Source: Cacconaster sp045114175 (lineage in GTDB: Bacteria > Bacteroidota > Bacteroidia > Bacteroidales > UBA932). Taken from it: a DNA stretch of 64,000 nucleotides. The stretch is from contig JBGUJZ010000029.1 of assembly GCA_045114175.1 (NCBI GenBank), forward strand, positions 54,144 through 118,143. Reading direction: 5' to 3'. Position numbers and translations under genes: made by a program. Below the pieces are notes generated by a model. It was not told the DNA's origin and did no database searches. It saw nothing but the letters and a program-made list of their open reading frames with translations. Positions within the stretch are counted from its first letter, which is position 1. Every line of letters begins with the position of its first letter. Below, one piece after another: positions 9,601 to 16,147 of this stretch.

Positions 9601-9996
9601 GACCCACTCGGAGGTATATTTCATCACCTCTTCGCGGCAGGTCTGGTTGTATTCCTCTACCGAGATCTTCTTGCCGATGTCCTCTTTGGTGATGCCGAGC
9701 TTCTTCTCAACACCCAGTTCCACAGGCAGGCCGTGAGTATCCCAGCCGGCACGACGGTCCACGAAGTAGCCCTTCTGCGTCTTGTAACGGCAGATGGCGT
9801 CTTTGATGGAACGTGCCATCACGTGATGGATGCCCGGCATGCCGTTCGCGGAGGGCGGACCCTCGAAAAATACGAATGACGGCGCGCCCTGGCGCAGCTT
9901 CATCGACGTGCGGAAGGTATCCTTTTCCTTCCATTTGGCGAGGACCTCACGGTTGATGGTCACGAGATCCAGTTTTTTATACTCAGGAAAACTCAT
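6631..9996 (-). CDS. ileS: Isoleucyl-tRNA synthetase
   Basis: A 1121-residue class I aminoacyl-tRNA synthetase that charges tRNA-Ile. The HIGH-type signature is GMPGIHHVMARS at 52-63, and KMSKR lies at about 673-677. The long CP1 editing domain and the anticodon-binding C-terminal half are present, and the length is typical of the Bacteroidota/eukaryote-like form. The start ATG at 9996 has a clear promoter upstream (10034-10063). It heads the strand group ileS, dksA-like, lspA. Confidence 0.98.
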   Translation of the reverse strand: MSFPEYKKLDLVTINREVLAKWKEKDTFRTSMKLRQGAPSFVFFEGPPSANGMPGIHHVMARSIKDAICRYKTQKGYFVDRRAGWDTHGLPVELGVEKKLGITKEDIGKKISVEEYNQTCREEVMKYTSEWVSLTEKIGYWVDTDRPYITYDNHYIETLWYLLKKIYDKGYLYKGYSIQPYSPAAGTGLSSHELNQPGCYRDVKDTTVTVQFEVIRDAASEFLFEGADRPVYILAWTTTPWTLPSNTALCVGPNIEYVAVDSVNPYSKAPARYIVAKPLLEAHFNDKNPGTVAGAPVKGTALVGIRYKQLIPWMKPDGDAFRVIPGDYVTTEDGTGIVHIAPTFGADDDKVAKAAGIPPMQVIDKAGNRQAMVDRTGKLYRIEDLDPKFVAERVDVAAYSPFAGRFVKNAYDDTLAPDAPTLDIDICMELKQAGIAFRIEKHVHNYPHCWRTDKPVLYYPLDSWFIRTTAVQDRMVALNKTINWKPESTGTGRFGKWLENIQDWNLSRSRYWGTPLPIWRTEDGKQEKCIGSLEELYNELERSVAAGIMPENPLRKAGFVPGDYSKENYDRVDLHRPYMDNIYLVSEDGKKMVRESDLIDVWFDSGAMPYAQEGLAELGKPNFGQTADFIAEGVDQTRGWFYTLHAVHTMVSDTCAYKTVISNGLVLDKDGNKMSKRLGNAVDPFKIIDTYGADALRWYMLTNAQPWDNLKFDEAGVAEVQRKFFGTLYNTYSFFALYANVDGFRGDIPMVDRSRWQEIDRWLMSVLNTLMKKVDAAYADYDITTAGRLIQDFVCDDLSNWYVRLNRKRFWGGGLTEDKLVAYQVLYIALQTVAELAAPIAPFYMDRLWCDLVPGAESVHFEIMLECCEDEIDTALEERMALAQQATSMILALRRKVNIKVRQPLAKIIIPVIDPSLQEQIEKVKQLILTEVNVKEAEFIHDTTGLITKKIKPNFKTLGKRYGKQMKEIAAAFATMDQPTIGAIERAGEYTLDLPSGPVTLETADYEIHSEDMPGWLVASEGRLTVALDVTLTDDLRREGITRELINRIQNLRKESGFEVTDRIRVVIAQSAEIEEALASFGKYLCEQTLTESLSFAPAADFDGTEVEWDEATLKISVARV

Positions 9997-10033
9997 TTCG
10001 GTCGGGTTTCTGGTTTTTGCAAATAATAACTTG

Positions 10034-10063
10034 CAAAGATAGTATTTCTCGCGGTAAACACAA
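10034..10063 (-). promoter_or_regulatory. ileS promoter
   Basis: On the minus strand, TTG (10063-10061), a 19-bp spacer and TATCTTTG (10041-10034) match the Bacteroidota consensus, 37 bp before the ileS ATG. Confidence 0.8.
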
Positions 10064-10068
10064 GCCGG

Positions 10069-10096
10069 ATGGCCCCCATCATGGGGTCATTTTTTG
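10069..10096 (+). terminator. Terminator-like hairpin with no upstream gene on its strand
   Basis: ATGGCCCC pairs with GGGGTCAT (one GU pair) around a short loop and is followed by TTTTTT. No + strand gene precedes it within this divergent gap, so it may be an attenuator, the end of a small RNA, or chance. Confidence 0.45.
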
Positions 10097-10240
10097 CGAT
10101 TTTTCATTTTTCTAAAAAAATGACGCTCTTTTTAAAAAAGCACATTTTGACCAAAAACGGCCGCCCGGTCGTAAATTGTTCCGGTTGGTCATTACCTTCC
10201 AAAAAGTGTGTTTTTCTTTGCGGTGAAAACGCTCGAGACC

Positions 10241-10396
10241 ATGCCTAGCGACCGCAACATCCTCCCCCTCGCCGACCTCCGCGTCACGGCCGACGGACTC
10301 GCCCCCGAGATGGGCGCGCTCCGCAAGGGATGCTACGCCCTGTTGCTGATCCTGCTCGCGCTCTTGGTCGCCCTCGCGTTCGCCTTTTATTTGTAA
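10241..10396 (+). CDS. Small single-pass membrane protein opening the peptide-secretion operon
   Basis: 51 residues from the ATG at 10241. The first 29 residues are polar (MPSDRNILPL...) and the last 21 (CYALLLILLALLVALAFAFYL) form one strongly hydrophobic segment that ends the protein. There is no GG cleavage site. I do not recognise a family. The stop is 5 bp before the ABC exporter ATG, so it belongs to the operon. By position it could be an immunity protein or an accessory membrane subunit; both are inference. An in-frame start at 10208 would add 11 residues but has less support. Confidence 0.6.
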   Translation: MPSDRNILPLADLRVTADGLAPEMGALRKGCYALLLILLALLVALAFAFYL

Positions 10397-10401
10397 TAGC
10401 C

Positions 10402-12507
10402 ATGAGAACCGCCATCAAACAACACGACCTTTCGGACTGCGGCGCCGCCGCGCTCTGCTCTGTGGCACGCTATTACGGCCGGGACATTCCCCTGACCGTG
10501 ATTCGCGAAGCCTCGGGGACGGACCGTGCCGGCACCACGGTCAAAGGGATGCTGGACGCGTGCCGCGCGATAGGGCTCACGGGGCAGGCCTACAAGTCGC
10601 CCGACCGTGACGTGGAACCGCTGCGCAAACTGCACGTCCCGGCGATTCTCCACATGGTAGAAAAGAATGGCGACCTGCACTACGTGGTGCTCTACAAAGC
10701 GGGGGCGAAACGGGTCCGCATCATGGACCCGGCCCTGGGTCGTCACCGCACCCTCTCTTACGATGCGCTCCGCAAGCGCTGGAGCGGCTTCCTGATTGTC
10801 ATTTCCCCGGATCCCGGCAGTAAAATATCCCAACGTCCCACTCATCGGGACACTTCTTTCTTACAGTACACCCGCCTTATTCTTTGCGTCAAAGAGGACT
10901 ATCTACGGTCCCTGCCGGGATCCTTCTTATGCGTCATAGCAGGCATCACGACGTCGCTCTTCCTGCAGCACATCGTGGATGTCGTCCTACCGGGCGGAAA
11001 TGTCCGGGAACTGGCAGAAGTCTCGATCCTTCTGGCCTTGATCCTGGTCTGTTCCGCCCTTGTCGGTTACGGCAGTTCCCTCTTCTCGCTCCGGGCCAGC
11101 GTCCGGATGGATGGAACGCTGATTCTCAATTATCTAAGGCACCTGTTCAACCTGCCGGTGGGCTTCTTCCAGCGGCGGGGTGCGGGCGAACTGAATTCCC
11201 GCATCACGGATGCCTTCAAAGTCCGCAGCCTCCTCACCGAGGGGCTCACCGGCATCACGACAGGCTTGCTGCTGCTCGTCGGCTCCTTTGCCCTGATGTT
11301 TACCTTCTGGTGGAAACTGGCCCTGATGACGATGGCCTTCGTGCCGCTCTACATCCTGCTCTATCTGGCCGCCAGCCGCATCACCCGGAAACGCAACCGG
11401 AAGTTGCTGGAGAGCGCCGCCGAATTCGAACGCAGCTCTGTGGAGAACATCTCCGCCATCCGCACCGTCAAATACTTCGGACGCGGCAATACGGGATACG
11501 GTGACCTGCAGCATGCCTTTGCCAACATGAACTGGAATATGTATCGCTCCGGACTGAGTTTGGGCCGGTTTTCACTCTCAGCTGACCTGCTGGCCAAGCT
11601 GATGACCCTCTCGCTCCTTTCGTTAGGCTCATTCTACGTGTTCCGGGGCGATCTTTCCACCGGCGAACTGGTCTCCTTCTATGCCCTTTCGGCGTGGTTT
11701 GCCACCCCGCTGGGCGAGTTGGTGGCCGTCTGCAACCGGATCAACGAATCCAACATCTCGCTGGAGCGACTGCAGGACATCACGTTGCTCGAAGGGGAGC
11801 CCGAGGGCGGGCTGGAGACCCCGCTGGGTGAATCGTGGGACCTCACTTTCCGCGACGTCACCTTTGGCTATCCGGGCTGCAACCCGCTGCTGGAGCACTT
11901 CAACGCTACCTTCCCAAAGGGCACACTGACCGCCGTCACGGGCGAGAGCGGATGCGGCAAGAGCACGCTGGCCGCGCTGCTGATGCGGGACTATTCGCTG
12001 GCGGGCGGGCATATCCTGCTGGGCCAGACCGACATCGCGCTGATTGACCTGCAGCGCTGGAGAGAATACATATCGATCGTACCCCAGGATCCGGGGCTGC
12101 TGAGCTGCTCCATCCTGGACAACATAACCGGAGGGGATAAGGAGCCCGATTTGCGGAAAGTCGGGGCTATCCTGGAAGAATTGCAGATGGGTGGATTCGT
12201 CACCTCGCTTCCCATGGGCATCCTGACCCCTGCCGGTGAACACGGAAGTCTGCTTTCGGGCGGACAAAAACAGCGGATTGCACTGGCGCGAGCCCTCTAC
12301 AGGGATCCTCAGATCCTGATTCTCGACGAGGCCACGGCCGCACTCGACGAGGTCTCGCAACAGTGCATCCTGCGCAAGGCGGCCGCACTGCGGAATGAAG
12401 GGAAAACCGTCATCATGATCACCCACCGAAGGGACAATATCGCGATTGCGGACAGGGTGTTGGAGATGAGTCACGGAACGAATGAAAAAGTGAGTGCGCG
12501 CTCATAG
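10402..12507 (+). CDS. C39-peptidase-containing ABC exporter (bacteriocin-type)
   Basis: 701 residues, the usual length for peptidase-containing ABC transporters. Residues 1-135 form a C39 cysteine protease with QHDLSDCG (Q7, C13), H93 in DLHYVV and D109 in IMDPALG, so the active site is complete. A six-helix exporter domain follows (about 155-470). The nucleotide-binding domain has Walker A GESGCGKST (514-522), signature LSGGQKQR (618-625) and a Walker B ending ILDEA. Such proteins cut double-glycine leaders and export the mature peptide across the inner membrane. The frame is open upstream to 10330 but overlaps the 51-aa gene; the ATG at 10402 starts directly at the conserved protease. Two GG-leader peptides are encoded immediately downstream. 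Confidence 0.95.
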   Translation: MRTAIKQHDLSDCGAAALCSVARYYGRDIPLTVIREASGTDRAGTTVKGMLDACRAIGLTGQAYKSPDRDVEPLRKLHVPAILHMVEKNGDLHYVVLYKAGAKRVRIMDPALGRHRTLSYDALRKRWSGFLIVISPDPGSKISQRPTHRDTSFLQYTRLILCVKEDYLRSLPGSFLCVIAGITTSLFLQHIVDVVLPGGNVRELAEVSILLALILVCSALVGYGSSLFSLRASVRMDGTLILNYLRHLFNLPVGFFQRRGAGELNSRITDAFKVRSLLTEGLTGITTGLLLLVGSFALMFTFWWKLALMTMAFVPLYILLYLAASRITRKRNRKLLESAAEFERSSVENISAIRTVKYFGRGNTGYGDLQHAFANMNWNMYRSGLSLGRFSLSADLLAKLMTLSLLSLGSFYVFRGDLSTGELVSFYALSAWFATPLGELVAVCNRINESNISLERLQDITLLEGEPEGGLETPLGESWDLTFRDVTFGYPGCNPLLEHFNATFPKGTLTAVTGESGCGKSTLAALLMRDYSLAGGHILLGQTDIALIDLQRWREYISIVPQDPGLLSCSILDNITGGDKEPDLRKVGAILEELQMGGFVTSLPMGILTPAGEHGSLLSGGQKQRIALARALYRDPQILILDEATAALDEVSQQCILRKAAALRNEGKTVIMITHRRDNIAIADRVLEMSHGTNEKVSARS

Positions 12508-12511
12508 GGCC

Positions 12512-12545
12512 GTTTCCGCACGCCCCTCGATAAGTTGCGGGAAAC
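12512..12545 (+). promoter_or_regulatory. Hairpin between exporter gene and peptide genes
   Basis: GTTTCCGCA pairs with TGCGGGAAAC (one bulged base). It lies 17 bp upstream of the first peptide ATG and is not followed by a T run. It may stabilise or separate the peptide mRNA; that role is inferred only. Confidence 0.4.
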
Positions 12546-12562
12546 CTAAAATTAGTCGAATT

Positions 12563-12754
12563 ATGGAAGAAAACTTGTTGCTGGAAACAGGATTGCGGGA
12601 GATGGATTCTTCCGAACTCATCCTGCGCGGAGGCGCATCAGGCGTTTGGGCCGATGTCTTTGCCAAAGCAAAATCGTTGATCAACTTCATTGCCGATTAC
12701 ATTCCGAAGCTCGTCAAGGGCTTTCTGGATGGATTCGCACTTAAAATCTTTTAG
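12563..12754 (+). CDS. Double-glycine-leader peptide A (candidate two-peptide bacteriocin subunit)
   Basis: 63 residues. The first 24 end in SSELILRGG and match the double-glycine leader pattern (E at -7, L at -4, GG at -2/-1). Cleavage would release a 39-residue peptide beginning ASGVWADVF. It is rich in aliphatic and aromatic residues, has a net charge of about +2 (five Lys, three Asp), no Cys, and a GFLDG (GxxxG) motif near its C-terminus. The C39 exporter gene ends 55 bp upstream and is the evident processing partner. An in-frame start at 12494 would destroy the leader pattern. Bacteriocin function is inferred; a signal peptide function is the main alternative. Confidence 0.8.
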   Translation: MEENLLLETGLREMDSSELILRGGASGVWADVFAKAKSLINFIADYIPKLVKGFLDGFALKIF

Positions 12755-12766
12755 GAGGAGCACGCC

Positions 12767-12940
12767 ATGAAACAGAACGCTCTCTCGCTCGCACTGGTGC
12801 CGATGGGCGCCGACGAGCTGTGCGCCGTTCGCGGCGGCGTGGACAAGCAGGCCCAGGAGGCCCTCTGGATGGTGGGCTACGTGGTTGGCATCATCGCCAA
12901 GGTCTTCACTTCGCTCTTCTCCCTCATCAAAGGCTTTTAA
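12767..12940 (+). CDS. Double-glycine-leader peptide B (candidate two-peptide bacteriocin subunit)
   Basis: 57 residues starting at the ATG at 12767, after a strong Shine-Dalgarno sequence (AGGAGG at 12753-12758), which is unusual for Bacteroidota. Residues 1-24 form a leader ending ADELCAVRGG. The predicted mature 33-mer starts VDKQAQEAL and continues as a hydrophobic helix containing GYVVG (GxxxG) and ending LIKGF. It lies 12 bp after peptide A and 12 bp before the TolC-like gene. Shared RGG cleavage ends, equal 24-residue leaders and GxxxG motifs suggest that peptides A and B act as a pair. No database match could be checked. Confidence 0.78.
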   Translation: MKQNALSLALVPMGADELCAVRGGVDKQAQEALWMVGYVVGIIAKVFTSLFSLIKGF

Positions 12941-12952
12941 GCATTTACTACC

Positions 12953-14254
12953 ATGACACTGGGAATAGTTCTGGCGGTTCTGGTGACCGCCGTCCCCGAA
13001 TGGACGCTGGAAGGCTGCATCGAGCGCGGCCTGCAGGAGGGCGTCAGCCTGCAACGCCAGGAGCTGTTGCTCCGTCAGCGGCGCAGCGACGAGCGCCTGG
13101 CCCTGCTGGACGGTCTGCCGGAAATCAGCCTGCGCACGGGGTGCGACTTTGGTTGGGGCCGCACCGTGGATATGCAGGAACTTATGATTGTGGACCATCG
13201 GCTCAACTTTTCCAACAGCTGGTCCGTGGGGGCCTCCCTCTCTTCCTCCCGCGTGGTTTCCACCCTGTTGGAGCAGCGTGAAAAACGCTTTCTCCGCCAG
13301 GAGGCGGCCGCCGGGCGGGAGGCGATGGAGACCGGACTGAAAATCGCCATTACCGAAGCCTATCTGGAGCTGTTGCTGGCCGACAAAAACTATGAAAACG
13401 CCTGCACCGGTTACGAGAGCATTTTGGCCCAGCGGGAACGGACCGAAAAAGAGGTTCGCTCCGGGCGGCTCTCCTACCGGTCGCTGGCGGAAATCGAGGC
13501 CCAGAGCGCCACGGAAAAGGCTGCAGTGGCCAGCGCCCGCGGAAACCGACGCACCGCCGCCATGAACTTATCCCGTTACCTGAATCTGCCGCCGGAGGAG
13601 GAGCTTACGGTTGCTCCTCCGGCCGAAGATTCGCTGCCGGAACCCTGGCCGATGCCCTCTACCGGCGATATTGCCCGCTACGTGGCCACCCATCCGCGCA
13701 TCCGGCAGGCGGAAGCCTCGCTGGGGAACGGACAGGTCGGCCTGCGGAAGGAGCGGGCCTCCCTCCTGCCCGATCTGACGGTGGCCGGAGGCTACGGCAC
13801 CTACTACAGCAACGCCAGCCGGGTGACCTGGTACAACCAGCTGACCGGCAACGGCAACCCGTCGCTCGGCGTCACCCTCACCATTCCGCTGCCCAGCGGG
13901 AACTCTTTCACGCGAATGCGGCAACGCGCCTCCGAGGTTTCGCAACAACAGTGCGAGATTGAGGAACTCCGCCAGGAGCTTGAATCCGAGATGCTTACCT
14001 CGCTGTTGAACGCCATCAACTGTTACGAAAGCTGTCTAGCCGCAGAGGAGAATATGAAAGCGCTGGGTACCGCATTCCGAGCCAATGAGGCACGCTTTGA
14101 AAACGGGGCCATCTCCAGTAGCGAGTACCTGATTTCCCGAACCAACTGGCAGAAGGCGGTCGGGGCCTACTGGCAAGCCCGCTACCGCTATCTGTTCCAG
14201 CTGAAAATCATCAGCCTGCGCAAGATTCCCGTGCAGGAAGGAGGTTCGCAATGA
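12953..14254 (+). CDS. TolC-family outer membrane efflux protein
   Basis: 433 residues with a short N-terminal hydrophobic signal, then WTLEGCIERGLQEG, the usual opening helix of TolC-like proteins. Two repeated long coiled-coil halves follow (about 75-200 and 270-410). It should form the outer-membrane and periplasmic channel for the peptide exporter. Its last four bases overlap the adaptor start (ATGA), showing tight coupling. The family is general, but its place between the GG peptides and the adaptor makes peptide export the most likely use. Confidence 0.9.
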   Translation: MTLGIVLAVLVTAVPEWTLEGCIERGLQEGVSLQRQELLLRQRRSDERLALLDGLPEISLRTGCDFGWGRTVDMQELMIVDHRLNFSNSWSVGASLSSSRVVSTLLEQREKRFLRQEAAAGREAMETGLKIAITEAYLELLLADKNYENACTGYESILAQRERTEKEVRSGRLSYRSLAEIEAQSATEKAAVASARGNRRTAAMNLSRYLNLPPEEELTVAPPAEDSLPEPWPMPSTGDIARYVATHPRIRQAEASLGNGQVGLRKERASLLPDLTVAGGYGTYYSNASRVTWYNQLTGNGNPSLGVTLTIPLPSGNSFTRMRQRASEVSQQQCEIEELRQELESEMLTSLLNAINCYESCLAAEENMKALGTAFRANEARFENGAISSSEYLISRTNWQKAVGAYWQARYRYLFQLKIISLRKIPVQEGGSQ

Positions 14255-15453
14255 ATCCCAAATCCAAAAAGTGGATCCGCCGGGGGCTCATTGCCGGCGG
14301 CGTGTTGATCCTGTTTCTGCTCCTTGGCGGCCGCAAGCACAGCAAACTCCCCGAGGTGGAGGTGATGACGGTCACCTCCGGTGATCTGGTGGAGACCATT
14401 CCGGCCAGCGGCAAACTACGGCCCGTCACCGAGATTGCCGTTTCCCCGGATGTGTCGGGCGAGATTGTGGAGCTCAATTTCCGCGAGGGCGACCGGGTTC
14501 GCAAGGGCGACATTCTGCTGAAAATCAAGCAGGATCTCTATCTTTCAATGGTAGAGAAGGCCGAGGCGGCACTGGGGTCGCTCCGGGCGGAACTCAACCG
14601 CCAGCAGGCGGCAGCCAAGCAGGCCGCCACCGCCCTCACGCGGGCCAAATCGCTCTTTGCCCAACAGGCCATCTCCGCCTCCGAACTGGAGGCCGCACAG
14701 GCGGAATATGAGATGATGAACGGGCAGCTGAATGCCGCCCGGTGGAACGTGCGGAGCGGGGAAGCCTCCCTGAAGGAGGCGCGGGAGAACCTTACCAAAA
14801 CCGTGATCCGCGCCCCGATGGACGGCACCGTTTCGCGCATGAATGTGGCCCTTGGGGAACGGGTGGTGGGCACCTCTCAGATGGCCGGCACCGAACTGCT
14901 GCGGATTGCCGATTTCAGCCAGATGGAGGTGGTGACCGACGTGGGGGAGAACGACGTGGTCCGGATTGCGCCGGGCGACAGTGTTTCGCTCTCGCTGGAT
15001 GCCTATCCGCGCCTGACTTTCAGCGGATTGGTGACACAAATCGCAAATTCATCGAAATTCGTTGCTGCAGGAATCGGGCAAGTTGCTAACTTTGAAGTCC
15101 GGATAGCGGTGCAGCCGGCCTCCTACCAGGCGCTGCTGCAAGACGATCCGACCCCGCTCAAACCCGGGATGTCGGCCGTTGCCTCGATCATCACGCGCTC
15201 CCGACGGGATGTCATTACCATCCCCCTCCAGAGCGTCTTTCTCCGAGGCAGACGGGAAGCCGTCTGGAGCGTCAGCGAAGCTGGCACCGTCACCGCCAAG
15301 GAGATTGAAACCGGCATTCAGGACCTCACCCGCATAGAAGTCCGCTCCGGGCTGGCCATCGGCGAAAGCATTGTCTGCGCCCCCTATCAGGCCATCACCC
15401 AAACGCTGACCGAGGGTTGCCGGGTCAAGATCCTGTCCGCAGAGAAACGCTAA
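14251..15453 (+). CDS. Periplasmic adaptor (membrane fusion protein, HlyD/MacA-like)
   Basis: 400 residues: an N-terminal membrane anchor (about 9-27), a first half lipoyl-like segment (VSGEIVELNFREGDRVRKGD), an alpha-hairpin (about 95-180), the second lipoyl half (VIRAPMDGTVS) and beta-barrel domains (about 210-390). It would bridge the ABC exporter and the TolC-like channel. The sequence is closer to MacA/RND-type adaptors than to classical HlyD, as is common for Bacteroidota peptide exporters. It ends 10 bp before tsaB, so transcription may continue into that housekeeping gene. Confidence 0.9.
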   Translation: MNPKSKKWIRRGLIAGGVLILFLLLGGRKHSKLPEVEVMTVTSGDLVETIPASGKLRPVTEIAVSPDVSGEIVELNFREGDRVRKGDILLKIKQDLYLSMVEKAEAALGSLRAELNRQQAAAKQAATALTRAKSLFAQQAISASELEAAQAEYEMMNGQLNAARWNVRSGEASLKEARENLTKTVIRAPMDGTVSRMNVALGERVVGTSQMAGTELLRIADFSQMEVVTDVGENDVVRIAPGDSVSLSLDAYPRLTFSGLVTQIANSSKFVAAGIGQVANFEVRIAVQPASYQALLQDDPTPLKPGMSAVASIITRSRRDVITIPLQSVFLRGRREAVWSVSEAGTVTAKEIETGIQDLTRIEVRSGLAIGESIVCAPYQAITQTLTEGCRVKILSAEKR

Positions 15454-15463
15454 ACGAAAGACG

Positions 15464-16147
15464 ATGGAAAAACCTCGCATCCTGATGATTGAAACGAGCA
15501 CCGACAACTGCTCGGTGGCCCTTTGCCAAGGGACCGGCATCCTGGCCGAACGCCATACCGACGCCCCCAAAAGCCAGTCTTCCCTGCTCGCCCCCTTCGT
15601 GGAGGAGGTGCTGAAAGAGGCCGGCCTGAAGGCCAGCGAGTGTGACGCCGTGGCTGTCAGTGAGGGTCCGGGTTCCTACACGGGACTCCGCGTGGGCGTC
15701 TCCACCGCCAAGGGTGTCTGCTTCGGCGCGGGCATTCCGTTGCTGGCCGTGGGCACGCTGCGGATTCTGGCCGAGATGGGCCGCGGAAAGGCCGATTTCA
15801 TTGTCCCGATGCTCGACGCCCGCCGCATGGAGGTTTACAGCGCGATATTCGACGGCAAGACGCTGGAACAGCAGACGGAGACGGAAGCCATCATCCTGGA
15901 TGCGAACAGCTACGCCGACCTGCTCTCGCGCGGCACGGTGCTCTTCATTGGCAACGGAGTGGAAAAGTTTGCGCCGCTGGTCACTTCGCCCAACGCCACC
16001 TTCCAATCCTGCTGTCCGGAGGCATCCGCCATGGTCACCCCCGCCCTGGCGGGATGGCAAAAAAAAGAGTTCAAAGACGTTGCGTACTTTGAACCCTTCT
16101 ATCTCAAGGAGTTTGTGGCCGGAATCAGCAAGAAAGCCGTTCTCTAG
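15464..16147 (+). CDS. tsaB: tRNA threonylcarbamoyladenosine biosynthesis protein TsaB
   Basis: 227 residues. It starts MILMIETST-like (RILMIETSTDNCSVAL) and has EGPGSYTGLRVG near 65-76, both diagnostic of the TsaB/YeaZ fold. TsaB is the dimerising partner of TsaD in making t6A37 on ANN-decoding tRNAs. It follows the secretion operon by 10 bp and converges with the thioredoxin-like gene, overlapping it by 4 bp at the stops. Confidence 0.95.
   Translation: MEKPRILMIETSTDNCSVALCQGTGILAERHTDAPKSQSSLLAPFVEEVLKEAGLKASECDAVAVSEGPGSYTGLRVGVSTAKGVCFGAGIPLLAVGTLRILAEMGRGKADFIVPMLDARRMEVYSAIFDGKTLEQQTETEAIILDANSYADLLSRGTVLFIGNGVEKFAPLVTSPNATFQSCCPEASAMVTPALAGWQKKEFKDVAYFEPFYLKEFVAGISKKAVL

Larger units (their letters stand above)
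9997..10240. other. Divergent intergenic region between ileS and the secretion operon
   Basis: AT-rich after about 10090, with no convincing coding frame. It holds the ileS promoter and a terminator-like hairpin on the + strand. No clean -33/-7 pair is visible for the secretion operon; TTTCTTTG at 10213-10220 is the best -7 candidate. Confidence 0.6.

Noticed and set aside
8053..9879. Long open frame antisense to ileS
   Set aside because: It is a shadow of a high-GC gene with strong codon bias; the ileS frame carries all motifs and the antisense product resembles nothing.
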